Positions 19,586 through 34,231 of a stretch of DNA of 64,000 nt are shown here, in pieces. Numbering within the stretch: the first letter of the stretch is position 1; each line of letters opens with the position of its first letter. The DNA is taken from positions 1-64,000 of the forward strand of contig NZ_JALXXB010000003.1 in NCBI RefSeq assembly GCF_025144225.1. Direction: 5' to 3'. Origin of the DNA: Aestuariimicrobium sp. p3-SID1156 (lineage in GTDB: Bacteria; Actinomycetota; Actinomycetes; Propionibacteriales; Propionibacteriaceae). The notes beneath the pieces are model-generated. The model did no database searches. It was not told the origin of the DNA and worked only from the letters and a program-made list of their open reading frames with translations. The translations under genes were made by a program, and so were the position numbers.

Positions 19586-20289
19586 GCCTGACCTTCGAGA
19601 ACGTCCTGGACGATGCCCTGCTGCTCTTCCTGGAGAACTGGGCTGCCTTCCACGCCTGGATCCACGAGCAGACCGGCGGTGGTAGCGGGCAGGTCAAACT
19701 CGATCTCGGCATGCGTCAGGTGACCTTCCTGCCCAGGCTCGTCAAGCGCAACGAGGTCGTCGTCCCGGCCCACCTCGCCGCCACTGTCTCCCAGGACGAG
19801 GCCATCTGGGCCTGGGCCATCCCCGAATACTCCGGCCTGCCCGTCTCGACGATGTCCGCGCGGATGCGCGCGTTCGGCGACTCCCAGCACATCGCCACGT
19901 TCACCCAGCCCGAACAGCCGGTCCCCAGCAGGGGCACCGCCCCGGGCCCGGAGAACTTTGCCCTCGCCCTGGGCGCCACCGGCTGCCGTATCACCGGCAT
20001 GCCCGTGGCGCATCTCATGCCCCTCAACGGACGCACAGCCGTTCTCCTGCTGGACCCGGCCGGCTTCTACCCGCCCACGCCCTCACGTGAGGGCTTCCTG
20101 GGGCTGATCGAGAACGGCCGCACGTCAGGTCTCATGCAGGACGCCCGCCGCGCCGTCCAGGGCTACGCCCAGGCCCGGGGGCTGCGGTACGAATGGGGCC
20201 CCGAGTTCGCCAGCATCCGCCTCTTCTTCCAGGTCGGGGAGGCCCAGGTGACCTTCGATGAGAAGGGCGAGCCGCACATCCTGATCTGA
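19582..20289 (+). CDS. DUF6882-like protein, function unknown
   Basis: A 235-residue soluble protein coupled to the Nudix gene by a GTGA overlap. Conserved-looking blocks are WAWAIPEYSGLP and the C-terminal GEPHILI. It resembles the DUF6882 family common in propionibacteria and relatives. No catalytic motif can be assigned. Cotranscription with a MutT-like hydrolase is the only functional hint. Confidence 0.7.
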   Translation: MSLTFENVLDDALLLFLENWAAFHAWIHEQTGGGSGQVKLDLGMRQVTFLPRLVKRNEVVVPAHLAATVSQDEAIWAWAIPEYSGLPVSTMSARMRAFGDSQHIATFTQPEQPVPSRGTAPGPENFALALGATGCRITGMPVAHLMPLNGRTAVLLLDPAGFYPPTPSREGFLGLIENGRTSGLMQDARRAVQGYAQARGLRYEWGPEFASIRLFFQVGEAQVTFDEKGEPHILI

Positions 20290-20386
20290 GGGTCGTGGCC
20301 ATTTTGAGAAGTTTCCTCTGGAACTGGGAATCTGCCCCTCTCATCAGGCACACTGTGGGGGGTTGACAGACCGGGGGGACTGCACG

Positions 20387-21637
20387 ATGAGGCGAGCCAG
20401 AGCTGCTGTGGTGGCGGCAGCGTCGACACTGTCCGCCCTGACCCTGGGATCCGCTGCGGTCACTGCGACAATGGCGGCCAGCCACCCTGTCGCGACCCGG
20501 GCGGTTCCCGCGCCCGAGCCCATTGCGCCGCACTCGCCGAGTACCTCCGCGTCCCCCACCGAGAGCGCACCCGGCGCGACCGGCACCTCCACACCGCCCC
20601 CCGCCACCGGTGGTGCGGCCGAACGCGTCAGCCTCAACCACCGCCTGCCCGCCCAAGCCCTTGGCATGGTGGCACCGCCGGACGAAACGCTGCACGAGGA
20701 CACAGAGGTCCTCAACAAGCCGAAGAAGATCGAAAAGGTCAAGGTCGACAAGGTCAAGCACACGGTCAGCGAGCTGTTGGCCATCCCCTCGCAGGGAGCT
20801 ATCACCTCCCGTTTTGGCATGCGCTTCCACCCGGTGCTCAGGGTCTACAAGCTCCACACCGGCACCGACTTCGGCTCGCCCTGCGGAACCCCCGTCGGGG
20901 CATCCGCCCCCGGCACGGTGACCTTCGCCGGGTGGGGCGGTGGCTACGGCATTCGCGTGGTCGTCGACCACGGCATGATCAAGGGCCACCACGTCCAGAC
21001 CAGCTACAACCATCTGGAGAAGCTCGGTGTGCACGCCGGCCAGAAGGTTGAGACCGGCGATGGCCTCGGCCTGACCGGCAACACCGGCTACTCCACCGGC
21101 TGCCACCTGCATTTCGAGGTCATCGTCGACGGCCAGTTCACCGATCCCGAGCCGTGGCTGAACGGACGCGCAGTGGTCGTGGACCTGTCCAGGTTTTCCT
21201 CCCACGTCCCGGGAGGTGGACTTCGGGGCGGCTCGCCGTCCCCTTCAGGATCGGCCTCTGCATCGGCCTCGACGTCGCCGAGCACTCGACCGTCGACCTC
21301 GCCGAGCACCCCCCAGAGTTCTCAACAGCCGACCAGCGCACCCACCCGGGATGACTCCACGTCACCGGAATCGTCGGAGCTGTCGACCGCCCCGCCCAGC
21401 ACGACCTCTGAGACCGGAACGCCCTCTGTGCCGAAGCCGTCGGCCTCCGCCTCGCCACCAAGCCCGTCCGCGCCGACCTCCACGTCCGGCTCCACGGGGA
21501 CGAGTCCCTCCAGCTCGGCAAGCGCTCCCCCCAGTGATACGCCCAGTGATACGCCCAGTGAGCCACGGCCGGGTGGATCGGCGAGCGCTTCGACCGAGCC
21601 CGAGCCGTCCCTCTCCGAGGATCCGACTCCCAGCTGA
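20387..21637 (+). CDS. Secreted M23 (LytM) family metallopeptidase
   Basis: A 416-residue exported protein. The signal peptide (about 1-30) is followed by a Pro/Ser/Thr-rich linker, then a complete M23 domain (about 130-260). The zinc motif is HTGTDFGSPCG, with GCHLHFEV at the end of the domain and the family start AITSRFGMRFHPV. M23 enzymes cut peptidoglycan crosslinks; both zinc motifs are intact, so activity is plausible. The last roughly 135 residues are a low-complexity Ser/Pro/Thr tail, probably a wall-spanning spacer. ATG 20387 is preceded by a G-rich SD. Confidence 0.88.
   Translation: MRRARAAVVAAASTLSALTLGSAAVTATMAASHPVATRAVPAPEPIAPHSPSTSASPTESAPGATGTSTPPPATGGAAERVSLNHRLPAQALGMVAPPDETLHEDTEVLNKPKKIEKVKVDKVKHTVSELLAIPSQGAITSRFGMRFHPVLRVYKLHTGTDFGSPCGTPVGASAPGTVTFAGWGGGYGIRVVVDHGMIKGHHVQTSYNHLEKLGVHAGQKVETGDGLGLTGNTGYSTGCHLHFEVIVDGQFTDPEPWLNGRAVVVDLSRFSSHVPGGGLRGGSPSPSGSASASASTSPSTRPSTSPSTPQSSQQPTSAPTRDDSTSPESSELSTAPPSTTSETGTPSVPKPSASASPPSPSAPTSTSGSTGTSPSSSASAPPSDTPSDTPSEPRPGGSASASTEPEPSLSEDPTPS
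21531..21561 (+). repeat. 12-bp tandem repeat in the peptidase tail
   Basis: Two and a half copies of CCAGTGATACGC encode the SDTP-type repeats of the Ser/Pro-rich C-terminal tail. Copy number here could vary between strains. Confidence 0.7.
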
Positions 21638-21699
21638 ACCAGCTGCTGGCTTGGTCAGAGGAGGGCCAGGCTGATCGCCATCAGGGCCGTCCGCGCGAG

Positions 21700-21728
21700 G
21701 GTGGCGGAGCCATGACGGCCCCGCCACC
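21700..21728. terminator. Hairpin terminator between convergent genes
   Basis: GGTGGCGG (21700-21707) pairs with CCGCCACC (21721-21728). GCC/GGC pairing continues inward across one mismatch, giving a 5-nt loop. It lies between the M23 peptidase and the convergent phosphoesterase gene. Confidence 0.7.
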
Positions 21729-21737
21729 GCTGGGATG

Positions 21738-24700
21738 TCAGCAGTTGCCCGACTGCAGCATCATCGAGGTCGTGGCGGCATGGTGGGAACCCACCCACAG
21801 CTCCACCTCACGCGGACCCTTCTTCCACCGCGGCAGGGTGGAACCGTTGATCGTGATGGTGCCGTCAGGACCGGCCACCCCCGTTCCGAGGACCGCGTCC
21901 TCGGGTGAAAGACGGGCCGTCACCGTGGCGCCCGGCACGAAGCCGGTCCCGGTGACTCGGACCACAGTTCCCTTCTTGTAGCAGGCCTTGCCGGTCTGGG
22001 CAGTCGCGCCGGTCACAGTCACGGTTGCCGATCGACGCACACCGTTGACGGTGAGTGTCAGGGTGGCCGTTCCTGCCCCGACGGCCTTCAGCTGGCGAGT
22101 GGCCGGGTCGAAGACCAGGGGGGAGAGCGCGGTGCCAATCGCCGGCCGATCCTGAGCGGCATCAATCCGCACGCCCTGCCCGCCCCACTGCGCGCTCACC
22201 GGCCAGACGACGGGAACGACTCGTCCGTCGTCCTGGGTCAGCTGGGCGGCTACTGGAGTGCTCTCTCCCACCGACAAGGTGCTCGGGACATCAAGGGACA
22301 GCTCATCAACCCGGGCGTGGGTTTCTGCGCGCAGCCAGGCCAGTCGATCAGCCGGTGTCGGGATGGAGGGGAGCAGCCCCTTGGCGGGATCGATCCCGAG
22401 CATCGTCCAGCCGGTGAAGCCTCCCTTGTCGGGAGAGGACGCCGGACCCTTGCCGGAGTTGCCGTTGATGATGAAGGAGACGCCCTCAGCGGTGGAGGCG
22501 TGGAAGACCCCCACGTGTGCGCTCACCTCGGCCACAGACTTGCCGGAGTCGCGACGGAAATCCGCCAGGGTCCGCAACAGGGCTGCTGCCTCGTAACGGT
22601 CGGACAGCTGGGAGTTCTTGGAGTCCAGAGGGTCATTGATCGGGTGGTGGTGCATCACCACCACGCCGGTGATGGCGGGGTTGGTCCGGGCATCGGCAAG
22701 CTGCTTCTCCAGGAAGGCCAGCTGAGCGGTCGATCCCTTGGGGTGCAGAGTGCCGCTGGAGGAATCCAACGTGATGAACCGCGTGCCTGCGAGGTCTCGG
22801 CTGGTGTGCGTGGCGCCGAAGACATCACTGAAGTTGGCGGTGCTGTCCGTGCCGTAGATCTCGTGGTTGCCGGGGATGTACTGGTACCCGACCTTTCCGG
22901 CCAGCTCCTCGTCAAGCACCTTCTTGGCCAGCGCCATGTCCGCCGGGGAGCCGAGATCCACCAGGTCACCCACTACGAACAGGAAGTCCGGCTTGGCTGC
23001 CACAATCTCACGAAGGGTTCGACGGGCCGCCGCCACCAGGTCGCTGTGGGGAGCAGCGGCGATGAACTGGGCATCGCTCATCACGGCGATCCGCTGTGGG
23101 CGTCCATCGACGCTGCCATTGGCGACGATCACCGGATCGGGCAGCGTCTGGCTGGGCGGAAGGTCCACCGAAGCCGGCACCTGGGCAGCAAGCCGGGCGA
23201 TGGCCAGGTCGCCGCGGTAGGAGGCCGTCGATCTTGTTTCCATGAACCTGATGGCTTTCAGCGTGAGGGGGTAGGAGGTGCCGATGGGCACAGGAATCTC
23301 GACCTGCCGCCACCCGGTGAAGGTGATCTCGGGACCGTTGAGGTTGGTCACCACACCATCGCCCTTGGTGACCTCCAGTCGCAGCCAGGAGCCCTTGCCG
23401 TCACCGTTGACCCACAGGGTCAGCTTCTGGGGCTGGCCAGGCACCGGGATGGGCGTCTTGGGCATGACGTAGAAGCCGCGGGTGGCCGTGGAGGTGGTGA
23501 AGTCATACTGGGCGCGAAGCGCGGGTTCACCCTCAGGGCCGGCTGCACTGCTGATCGTGCCGGTTGCTCGGGAGACCCCCGTCTTCCACAGGTCAAGGTC
23601 GCCGAAGTTGCCGAGCTCGACCGGTGTGGTACCGATCGTCACCGGGACGGTGGTCTTCCGGCCTGCGACCGTGAACGTCACCACGGCAGAGCCGGAGCCT
23701 GCGGTCGGTGTGACCGTGAAGGTGTCCAGGTCGGACGCCTCAACGCGGACCGGACCGGAGACGTCGACCGTGACGTCGCGCGTCTCCACAGGTGCGCGTC
23801 GCCCGTCGGCATCCACACCGGACAACTCGACCGTTCCCTGGTGCTCTGCATTGGGCAGTGAGATGAGCGGTTTGCTCGGCTGCAGTCGCTCCAGCGGGCC
23901 GAGCACGTCAAGTTCGGTGGATGCGCTGTACCCGCCGGCGGAGTACGTGACGGTGGCGCGTCCGGTCTGCACACCGGTAGCGATGGCATGCTGCCCGTCG
24001 AACTTCTGGACGCGCACACGGCTGTCGTGGGTGGAGAACTCTCCAGCGGTACGCACTGGACCCAGCGCCGTGGACAGTCCGGTGGCCTCCAGGGTGCGCG
24101 TCAGTCCGGGCACCAGCGTGCGGCCATCGCGGATGGACGGCTTGACCTGCACCGAGTTCAGGGTCGCAGGGGCGGAGGTCTTGAAGACCAAGGCGTTGGC
24201 CACCAGGCGTTCATTGCCATCCGAGGGCCGGTTGATGACCTCCACTCCGGCGGAGCCCGGGAGGCGTCCGACCAGAGTGGTCGAGCCGCCACCGTCGAGG
24301 TTGACCGCATTCCAGGCCCCGAGCTCCAGCATCAGGGCGGTGAGCTCGGTGAGCGTCATGCCGTGCGCATCTCCCAGACGGCCGTCAATGGAGGCGACGT
24401 AGAGCTTGGACCCGTCCTTGCTGACGCCCACAGCGGTGCGAGCGGCGGTGATGTTCTCCTCAGCGGTGGCGACACCGTTGGTGACCAGGCGCTGCGCGCC
24501 GCTCACCGCCAGGTCCACCTCTGCGCTGGTGCGCACCTCGATGTCTGCGCTGGTGCCCACTGCCACACCCGACAGACGAGCGCGAGCGGCGCCCAGCGCG
24601 AGCAGCGCGGAGGTGCCGGTGGGGAGCGGGGCGGCAGCGGTGAGGTCAGCGCGTCGTGCCGAGACCTGCGTGACCTTGCCGTCCTTCACCAGGACCAGGG

Positions 24701-25340
24701 TGAAGGCAGCCCCACTCGGCACCAGCCGGCCCAGGTCATGGGATCCCCAGGCCGGAGTGAACAGGCTCAGGCCATTGGCCGGCACGGTGGGGGAGTTGAC
24801 TGCCTCGATCGGCTGCTTGGTGCCCTTCACGGTCACCGTGGAGCCGGAGCTGAGGCGTTGGATCGCTGCCAGACCACGGGCGATGGTCAGGGCATCCCGG
24901 CCCGGGGTGGACGCCGTGCGTACCCCCTGTGAGGACGAAACATTGGTCGACACCGGCGCCCCGGAACGGTTCATGTCAAAGAAGTCGCCGTTGATGGCTG
25001 CGACCGCACCCGAGGTGCGGGCCAACTCCGACACGGTGGTTCCGGTGCCGGAGACGCTACCGGCATCCACCACGTCAAGGGACAGGGTGGGTTCGCTGAG
25101 GTCGGCGACCATGACGTGGCCAGTGACCCAGCCGCCGGGCTGGAGTCGCTGGAAGCTGGTCAGGTTGAGTCCGGGAGCCAGAGCTCCGCTGGTCCTGGTC
25201 AGGAAGACCGAATCGCTACCGGTCAGCTCGGGAGTCGCGGCAAGCGCGCGTGGAAGGCTTGGGAGGCAGAGGCTGAGTGCCAGGGCCAGGATCGTCAGGA
25301 AGTGTCTCGGGTGCGCTACCCGAGTTCGGGTGGTTGTCAT
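21738..25340 (-). CDS. Secreted phosphodiester glycosidase/metallophosphoesterase multidomain protein
   Basis: A 1,200-residue exported protein. A signal peptide (about 1-35, ending near ALAATPE) leads into a phosphodiester glycosidase (NAGPA/DUF2233) domain (about 80-395) with AAINGDFFD and VNLDGGGSTT. Ig-like and carbohydrate-binding-like beta regions follow (about 400-700). A calcineurin-type metallophosphoesterase then occupies about 730-1000, with VMSDAQF, VVGDLVDLG, GNHEIYG and MHHHPI. A bacterial Ig-like (BIG2) region and a final beta domain complete it. Probable role: cleavage of phosphodiester-linked glycans on envelope or host polymers, followed by phosphate release. Substrate unknown. 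No sortase motif is seen. Confidence 0.85.
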   Translation of the reverse strand: MTTTRTRVAHPRHFLTILALALSLCLPSLPRALAATPELTGSDSVFLTRTSGALAPGLNLTSFQRLQPGGWVTGHVMVADLSEPTLSLDVVDAGSVSGTGTTVSELARTSGAVAAINGDFFDMNRSGAPVSTNVSSSQGVRTASTPGRDALTIARGLAAIQRLSSGSTVTVKGTKQPIEAVNSPTVPANGLSLFTPAWGSHDLGRLVPSGAAFTLVLVKDGKVTQVSARRADLTAAAPLPTGTSALLALGAARARLSGVAVGTSADIEVRTSAEVDLAVSGAQRLVTNGVATAEENITAARTAVGVSKDGSKLYVASIDGRLGDAHGMTLTELTALMLELGAWNAVNLDGGGSTTLVGRLPGSAGVEVINRPSDGNERLVANALVFKTSAPATLNSVQVKPSIRDGRTLVPGLTRTLEATGLSTALGPVRTAGEFSTHDSRVRVQKFDGQHAIATGVQTGRATVTYSAGGYSASTELDVLGPLERLQPSKPLISLPNAEHQGTVELSGVDADGRRAPVETRDVTVDVSGPVRVEASDLDTFTVTPTAGSGSAVVTFTVAGRKTTVPVTIGTTPVELGNFGDLDLWKTGVSRATGTISSAAGPEGEPALRAQYDFTTSTATRGFYVMPKTPIPVPGQPQKLTLWVNGDGKGSWLRLEVTKGDGVVTNLNGPEITFTGWRQVEIPVPIGTSYPLTLKAIRFMETRSTASYRGDLAIARLAAQVPASVDLPPSQTLPDPVIVANGSVDGRPQRIAVMSDAQFIAAAPHSDLVAAARRTLREIVAAKPDFLFVVGDLVDLGSPADMALAKKVLDEELAGKVGYQYIPGNHEIYGTDSTANFSDVFGATHTSRDLAGTRFITLDSSSGTLHPKGSTAQLAFLEKQLADARTNPAITGVVVMHHHPINDPLDSKNSQLSDRYEAAALLRTLADFRRDSGKSVAEVSAHVGVFHASTAEGVSFIINGNSGKGPASSPDKGGFTGWTMLGIDPAKGLLPSIPTPADRLAWLRAETHARVDELSLDVPSTLSVGESTPVAAQLTQDDGRVVPVVWPVSAQWGGQGVRIDAAQDRPAIGTALSPLVFDPATRQLKAVGAGTATLTLTVNGVRRSATVTVTGATAQTGKACYKKGTVVRVTGTGFVPGATVTARLSPEDAVLGTGVAGPDGTITINGSTLPRWKKGPREVELWVGSHHAATTSMMLQSGNC

Positions 25341-25639
25341 CGTCCGTCCAGTGGTCTCATGGAAAGGGGGATGCTTCGAGAAGCAGGCTCACGCTAGGGA
25401 TGGCGGGGGACATCCACACCAACCCCGGGGAAATTCCCGGTGAACTCGTGCAAAAAGCAGTGTCATGGGGTGGTTTCCCTGGCCGAACGCTCACGGGCGG
25501 TGATCGCTTCGACTTGGATGAAGGCTGTGGCGCACATATGATTGCCCTGTTGTCCCGCTGAGTCTTGCCTCGGGACCTCGGTGATCGGAGATGTGAAATA
25601 CCTCCGCTGGCCGCGCCGCACCGCCACCCGGTGGATGCC
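25341..25639. other. Divergent intergenic region
   Basis: About 300 bases between the divergent phosphoesterase and helicase genes. It presumably holds both promoters, and an open frame from 25565 could extend the helicase N-terminus. I see no hairpin terminator, riboswitch or additional gene in it. Confidence 0.4.
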
Positions 25640-27001
25640 ATGGGCGCGCCGTGCAAGACGCCGATTGATTGGTTTCTTTTGTCTGATTTTGTTTCGCTGG
25701 GCGTTCCCCAGCCGCTCGTCGATGCCCTCGCACCCCGAGGCATCACCAACCCCACCCCCATCCAGCGGGCAACCCTGCCCGACTCGCTGGCCGGTCGTGA
25801 TGTCCTCGGACGCGGCCGCACCGGCTCGGGCAAGACCTATGCCTTCCTGCTGCCGCTGGTCGCACGTCTGGACGCAGAACGTTCGCGCCGGGCCCCGAAG
25901 CGTCCGCGCGCCCTGGTGCTGGCGCCGACCCGTGAGCTGGCCAGCCAGATCGAGGAGTCGCTGACCCCGCTGGCGTCCGCCACCCGCCTGAAGTCGCTGA
26001 CGATCTTCGGTGGCGTCAACCAGAACCCCCAGATCCGCGGCCTGGCTGCGGGCGTTGACGTGCTGGTCGCCTGCCCGGGCCGCCTGCTGGACCTGATGGG
26101 CCAGGGTGCCGTCGACCTCAGCCAGGTGCGCATTGCCGTGCTCGACGAGGCCGACCACATGGCGGACATGGGCTTCCTTCCGATGGTCAAGCGCATCCTG
26201 GACAAGGTGCCGGCCGAGGCGCAGAAGATGCTGTTCTCGGCCACCCTTGACAACGGCATCGACGTGCTCGTGAAGCGCTACCTGCACAACCCGGTCGTCC
26301 ACCAGGCCGACTCTGCCCAGTCGCCGGTGACGACCATGGACCACCACGTCCTCGAGGTCGCGGCGGGGGAGAAGACCAATGTTCTGGCTGACCTGGCGGC
26401 CGCGCCCGGCAAGACCATCCTCTTCACCCGCACCAAGCACGGTGCGAAGAAGCTGACCAAGGTGCTGCTGGCACGTGGCGTCCCCGCAGTCGAGCTGCAC
26501 GGCAACCTCGCCCAGAACGCGCGCACCCGCAACATGGACGCCTTCCACTCCGGGAGGGTGAAGACGCTCGTGGCCACCGATATCGCGGCTCGCGGCATCC
26601 ACGTCGACGACGTCGAGCTCGTGGTGCACGCCGATCCGCCGGCGGAGCACAAGGCCTACCTGCACCGCTCGGGTCGTACCGCTCGCGCCGGCAAGGCGGG
26701 CACCGTGGTCACCGTCGCCACCTCTGACCAGCGTCAGGAGGTTCGCGGCTTGATGCGTGCCGCCAAGATCACCCCAACCGCCACAGGTGCGGATCGTGCG
26801 GTCCTCGACGGGCTGGCCCCGGGGGAGCGGGTCTTCTTGAGCGCGGAGGAGGCCGAGCAGGTCGCCTACCCCACCAAGACCGCCCAGCAGCCGCAGACGC
26901 CGGCGCAGCAGCCCAGGGCTCGGCAGCGCACCACGAAGTCCGGCGCCAGTGGCCGTCCACCCCGCAGCCGCACGCAGCGGGGGCGTGGCCGCGCGGCCTG
27001 A
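25640..27001 (+). CDS. DEAD-box ATP-dependent RNA helicase
   Basis: A helicase of about 453 residues. The Q-motif region is FVSLGVPQPLVDAL, motif I GRGRTGSGKTYAF, motif Ia APTREL, motif II VLDEADHMADMGF, motif III FSATL, motif V VATDIAARGIHVDDV and motif VI HRSGRTARAG. A basic, Gln/Arg-rich tail (about 410-453) probably binds RNA. The start is uncertain: ATG 25640 has GGTGG upstream, but homology begins only about 14 codons later. An unusually AT-rich stretch (about 25660-25695) covers the first codons. Likely roles are ribosome assembly or mRNA turnover. Confidence 0.88.
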   Translation: MGAPCKTPIDWFLLSDFVSLGVPQPLVDALAPRGITNPTPIQRATLPDSLAGRDVLGRGRTGSGKTYAFLLPLVARLDAERSRRAPKRPRALVLAPTRELASQIEESLTPLASATRLKSLTIFGGVNQNPQIRGLAAGVDVLVACPGRLLDLMGQGAVDLSQVRIAVLDEADHMADMGFLPMVKRILDKVPAEAQKMLFSATLDNGIDVLVKRYLHNPVVHQADSAQSPVTTMDHHVLEVAAGEKTNVLADLAAAPGKTILFTRTKHGAKKLTKVLLARGVPAVELHGNLAQNARTRNMDAFHSGRVKTLVATDIAARGIHVDDVELVVHADPPAEHKAYLHRSGRTARAGKAGTVVTVATSDQRQEVRGLMRAAKITPTATGADRAVLDGLAPGERVFLSAEEAEQVAYPTKTAQQPQTPAQQPRARQRTTKSGASGRPPRSRTQRGRGRAA

Positions 27002-27071
27002 CGCCTTGGCTCCGGGGGCTGGGGCCGCTTGTTAGTGTCGGAGTGAACCCACCTCGACCAAGAGAGCGGAC

Positions 27072-29885
<2,814 letters not shown>

Positions 29886-29943
29886 GACACCATGCCCACG
29901 GTCCTTCCGCTGACGAGTCAGAACTGATGTCCCAGCGTGGGGT

Positions 29944-30315
29944 CTAGGCGCCAGGTCGTGCGATGACGGCGAAGACCCCGCTGGCGGTGGCCAGGGGAAC
30001 GTCCTGGTCTCGCCGCGTGAGCGTCCCATCGACGTAGGCCAGCGTGCGACCGATGCGACGAATGGACGCCGTGGCGACCAGGGTGTCGCCGATGAACGCG
30101 GGGTCGAGGTAGTTGACGGTCAACGAGGACGTGACCGCGGTCCGGTCCTCGGGGAGGGCCTGGATCACCGATCCGCCCATCACGGCGTCGAGCATGGTGG
30201 CGATGACGCCACCGTGGACGGTACCGCCGACATTGGCGTGGCGGTCGTCGGTGGTGCAGACGACGGTGCCGTCCACCCAGTCGATGCCGTTGTGGGAGCG
30301 GAAGGGGGCGATCAT
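29944..30315 (-). CDS. PaaI-like hotdog thioesterase
   Basis: A 123-residue single-domain hotdog acyl-CoA thioesterase. The family block GTVHGGVIATMLDAVMG includes the HGG motif and the catalytic Asp. SSLTVNYLDPAFIGD and a final AxGVFAV strand agree with PaaI. It lies 15 bp downstream of the small HTH gene on the same strand, so the two probably form an operon. Substrate unknown. Confidence 0.88.
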   Translation of the reverse strand: MIAPFRSHNGIDWVDGTVVCTTDDRHANVGGTVHGGVIATMLDAVMGGSVIQALPEDRTAVTSSLTVNYLDPAFIGDTLVATASIRRIGRTLAYVDGTLTRRDQDVPLATASGVFAVIARPGA

Positions 30316-30330
30316 GGGGCTCCTTGGGGG

Positions 30331-30735
30331 TCAGAAGAGGCGGGGGTCCTCAAGGTGCTGGCGCAGCTGTTCGCGGGTGTCGTTGAGGCCGTCCGGGAGC
30401 TGGGTTCCGAGGTCCTCGAGGACGAGAAGCAGTGCCATCACCTGGTCATCGGACAACTGCAGGGGAGTGGAGGCGCGGGTGACGTCCAGCCAGACACCGC
30501 CGCCGAAGCCACCGCGACCGCGCAGCGGGATTCGGGCGGCCCGCATCGCCTCGAGGTCACGCTCGACGGTGCGCTCGGACACACCGACCTTCTGCGCGAC
30601 AGCGTCGACCGCGAGCGGACGGCCACGTTCCTGCAGGAGTACCTGGAGGACGCGCTGCTGGCGTCCCAACCGTCGACTGGAGTAGCTGGTCGACCTGTGG
30701 CTGCCCACAGGGCGTCGACGAGGGGAGCGGCTCAC
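30331..30735 (-). CDS. Small HTH transcriptional regulator (WYL/DeoR-type HTH only)
   Basis: About 134 residues. The HTH_11-type domain is visible at about 30-85 (VLQVLLQERGRPLAVDAVAQKVGVSERTVERDLEAM, shown here in part as VDAVAQKVGVSERTVERDL), followed by a short linker resembling the start of WYL proteins (LSDDQVMALLLVLEDL). The WYL sensing domain itself is absent, so this is either a natural short form or a truncated protein. GTG 30735 follows a G-run. It may regulate the downstream thioesterase or the divergent sdh operon. Confidence 0.65.
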   Translation of the reverse strand: MSRSPRRRPVGSHRSTSYSSRRLGRQQRVLQVLLQERGRPLAVDAVAQKVGVSERTVERDLEAMRAARIPLRGRGGFGGGVWLDVTRASTPLQLSDDQVMALLLVLEDLGTQLPDGLNDTREQLRQHLEDPRLF

Positions 30736-30855
30736 ACCCCCCAGTCTGTCAGGCACACACCCTCGGAGATCGACGGACACACCCCCCGAGGGGAGCCAAG
30801 GAGGAACGGTTCGATAGTGTTGAGACGTCCGAGGTCGCCGAGCAGGGTGAGTGGG

Positions 30856-31526
30856 ATGACTGTCCGTCCGAGCAATGTCACGGTGAAGGTCGTGATGGCT
30901 GCCACCGGAGCCGTGTTTGCCCTGTTCGTACTGGTCCACCTGCTGGGCAACCTCAAGGTGTTCACCGGAGCTGAACACTTCGACGGCTATGCCCACTGGC
31001 TGCGTCATGCGTTCGAGCCTGTGCTGCCCGCCGGTTTCCTGCTGTGGACCTTCCGGATCGTGATGGCGGTCTGCCTGGTGGCCCACCTGTGGGCCGGATG
31101 GGTGGTGCGGGTCCGAGGACGCCGTGCCCGGGGCCGCGTGCGACGGCGTCCTTCATCGCTGCGGAGCTGGGCTGCACACTCCATGCCCGCCACCGGGGCG
31201 GTGCTGCTGGCCTTCATCGTGCTGCATCTTCTGGACCTGACGATCGGCGCGCGTCCGGCCGCTCCCGAGGGATTCGTTCCCGGTGCGGCCTACGACAACC
31301 TGGTCGCCTCGCTGCGTCGCTGGCCCATCGCCACCGCCTACATCGTGGCGATGCTGGCGCTGTGTGCCCACCTCGCCCACGGCCTGCTCAGTGTGGTGGT
31401 CGACTTCGGTGTCGCTGCAGGACGCCGGGGCTGGCGCATCGTCTCGGCCATCGCGCTGGGCTTCGGTCTGCTGGTAGCACTGGGCAACCTCGCCATTCCG
31501 ATCACTGTGCTGGCAGGGGGACTGCG

Positions 31527-31530
<4 letters not shown>
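30856..31530 (+). CDS. sdhC: Succinate dehydrogenase cytochrome b subunit
   Basis: A 224-residue membrane subunit with five transmembrane helices, as in the Bacillus-type (type B) diheme anchor. Histidines suited to heme ligation occur in LVHLLGN, VAHLWAG, VLHLLDL and HLAHGLLS. It transfers electrons between the SdhB iron-sulfur subunit and menaquinone. ATG 30856 follows a purine-rich stretch. It overlaps sdhA by 4 nt (ATGA). Confidence 0.9.
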
Positions 31531-33457
<1,927 letters not shown>

Positions 33458-33461
<4 letters not shown>

Positions 33462-34210
33462 GGATCACCCTGGAGGTGTGGCGCCAGGCAGGACCCGGAT
33501 CGCCTGGAGCTTTTGAAACGCATGAGGTTGCCGACGCGACCCCGGAGATGTCGCTGCCCGAGCTGTTGGACCGGCTCAATGCGCAGATCGTGGCGTCCGG
33601 TGGTGAACCGATTGCCTTCGAGTCCGACTGCCGCGAGGGGATCTGCGGTGCCTGTGGTGTGACGGTCGACGGCACCCCCCACGGGCCAGTGCCGAACACC
33701 CCCACCTGCCGCCAACACCTACGTCACTTCCGTGAGGGTGACCGGATCCGGGTGGAGCCCCTGCGTTCAGCGGCCTTCCCCGTCGTCCGCGACCTGGTGG
33801 TGGACCGTTCTGCGTTGGACGAGGTGGTGCGCGCCGGAGGCTACTGCTCGGTCGACACAGGCACGGCACCGGACGCCGAGAGCCGTCAGATCGGCACAGA
33901 CCGCGCCGAACATGCGCTCGACTTCGCGGCCTGCATCGGATGCGGTGCCTGCGTGGCGGCCTGCCCCAATGGTGCGGCCCACCTGTTCGGCGGAGCCCTG
34001 CTCGCTCATCTGGCGACCCTCCCACAAGGTCTTCCAGAACGGTCCACGCGAGCCCGGGGAGTGCTCGCCGAACTGGACGACCACTTCGGTGCCTGCTCCA
34101 CCTATGCCGAGTGCGTGACGGTCTGCCCCGCCAGCATCCCACTGGACGCCGTCGCCTGGGTCAACCGCGAGGGGATGCGCGCAGCCCTGCGTGGCGAACG
34201 CGCCGACTGA
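33458..34210 (+). CDS. sdhB: Succinate dehydrogenase iron-sulfur subunit
   Basis: A 250-residue electron-transfer subunit. The plant-type [2Fe-2S] motif is CREGICGAC with a later Cys in TCRQH. The bacterial ferredoxin half has CIGCGACVAACP for [4Fe-4S], and CSTYAECVTVCP supplies [3Fe-4S] ligands. It is coupled to sdhA by an ATGA overlap. It is the last core gene before the 34.2-38.7 kb accessory island. Confidence 0.93.
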
Positions 34211-34231
34211 GCGTGGAGGAGCTTGAGGATC

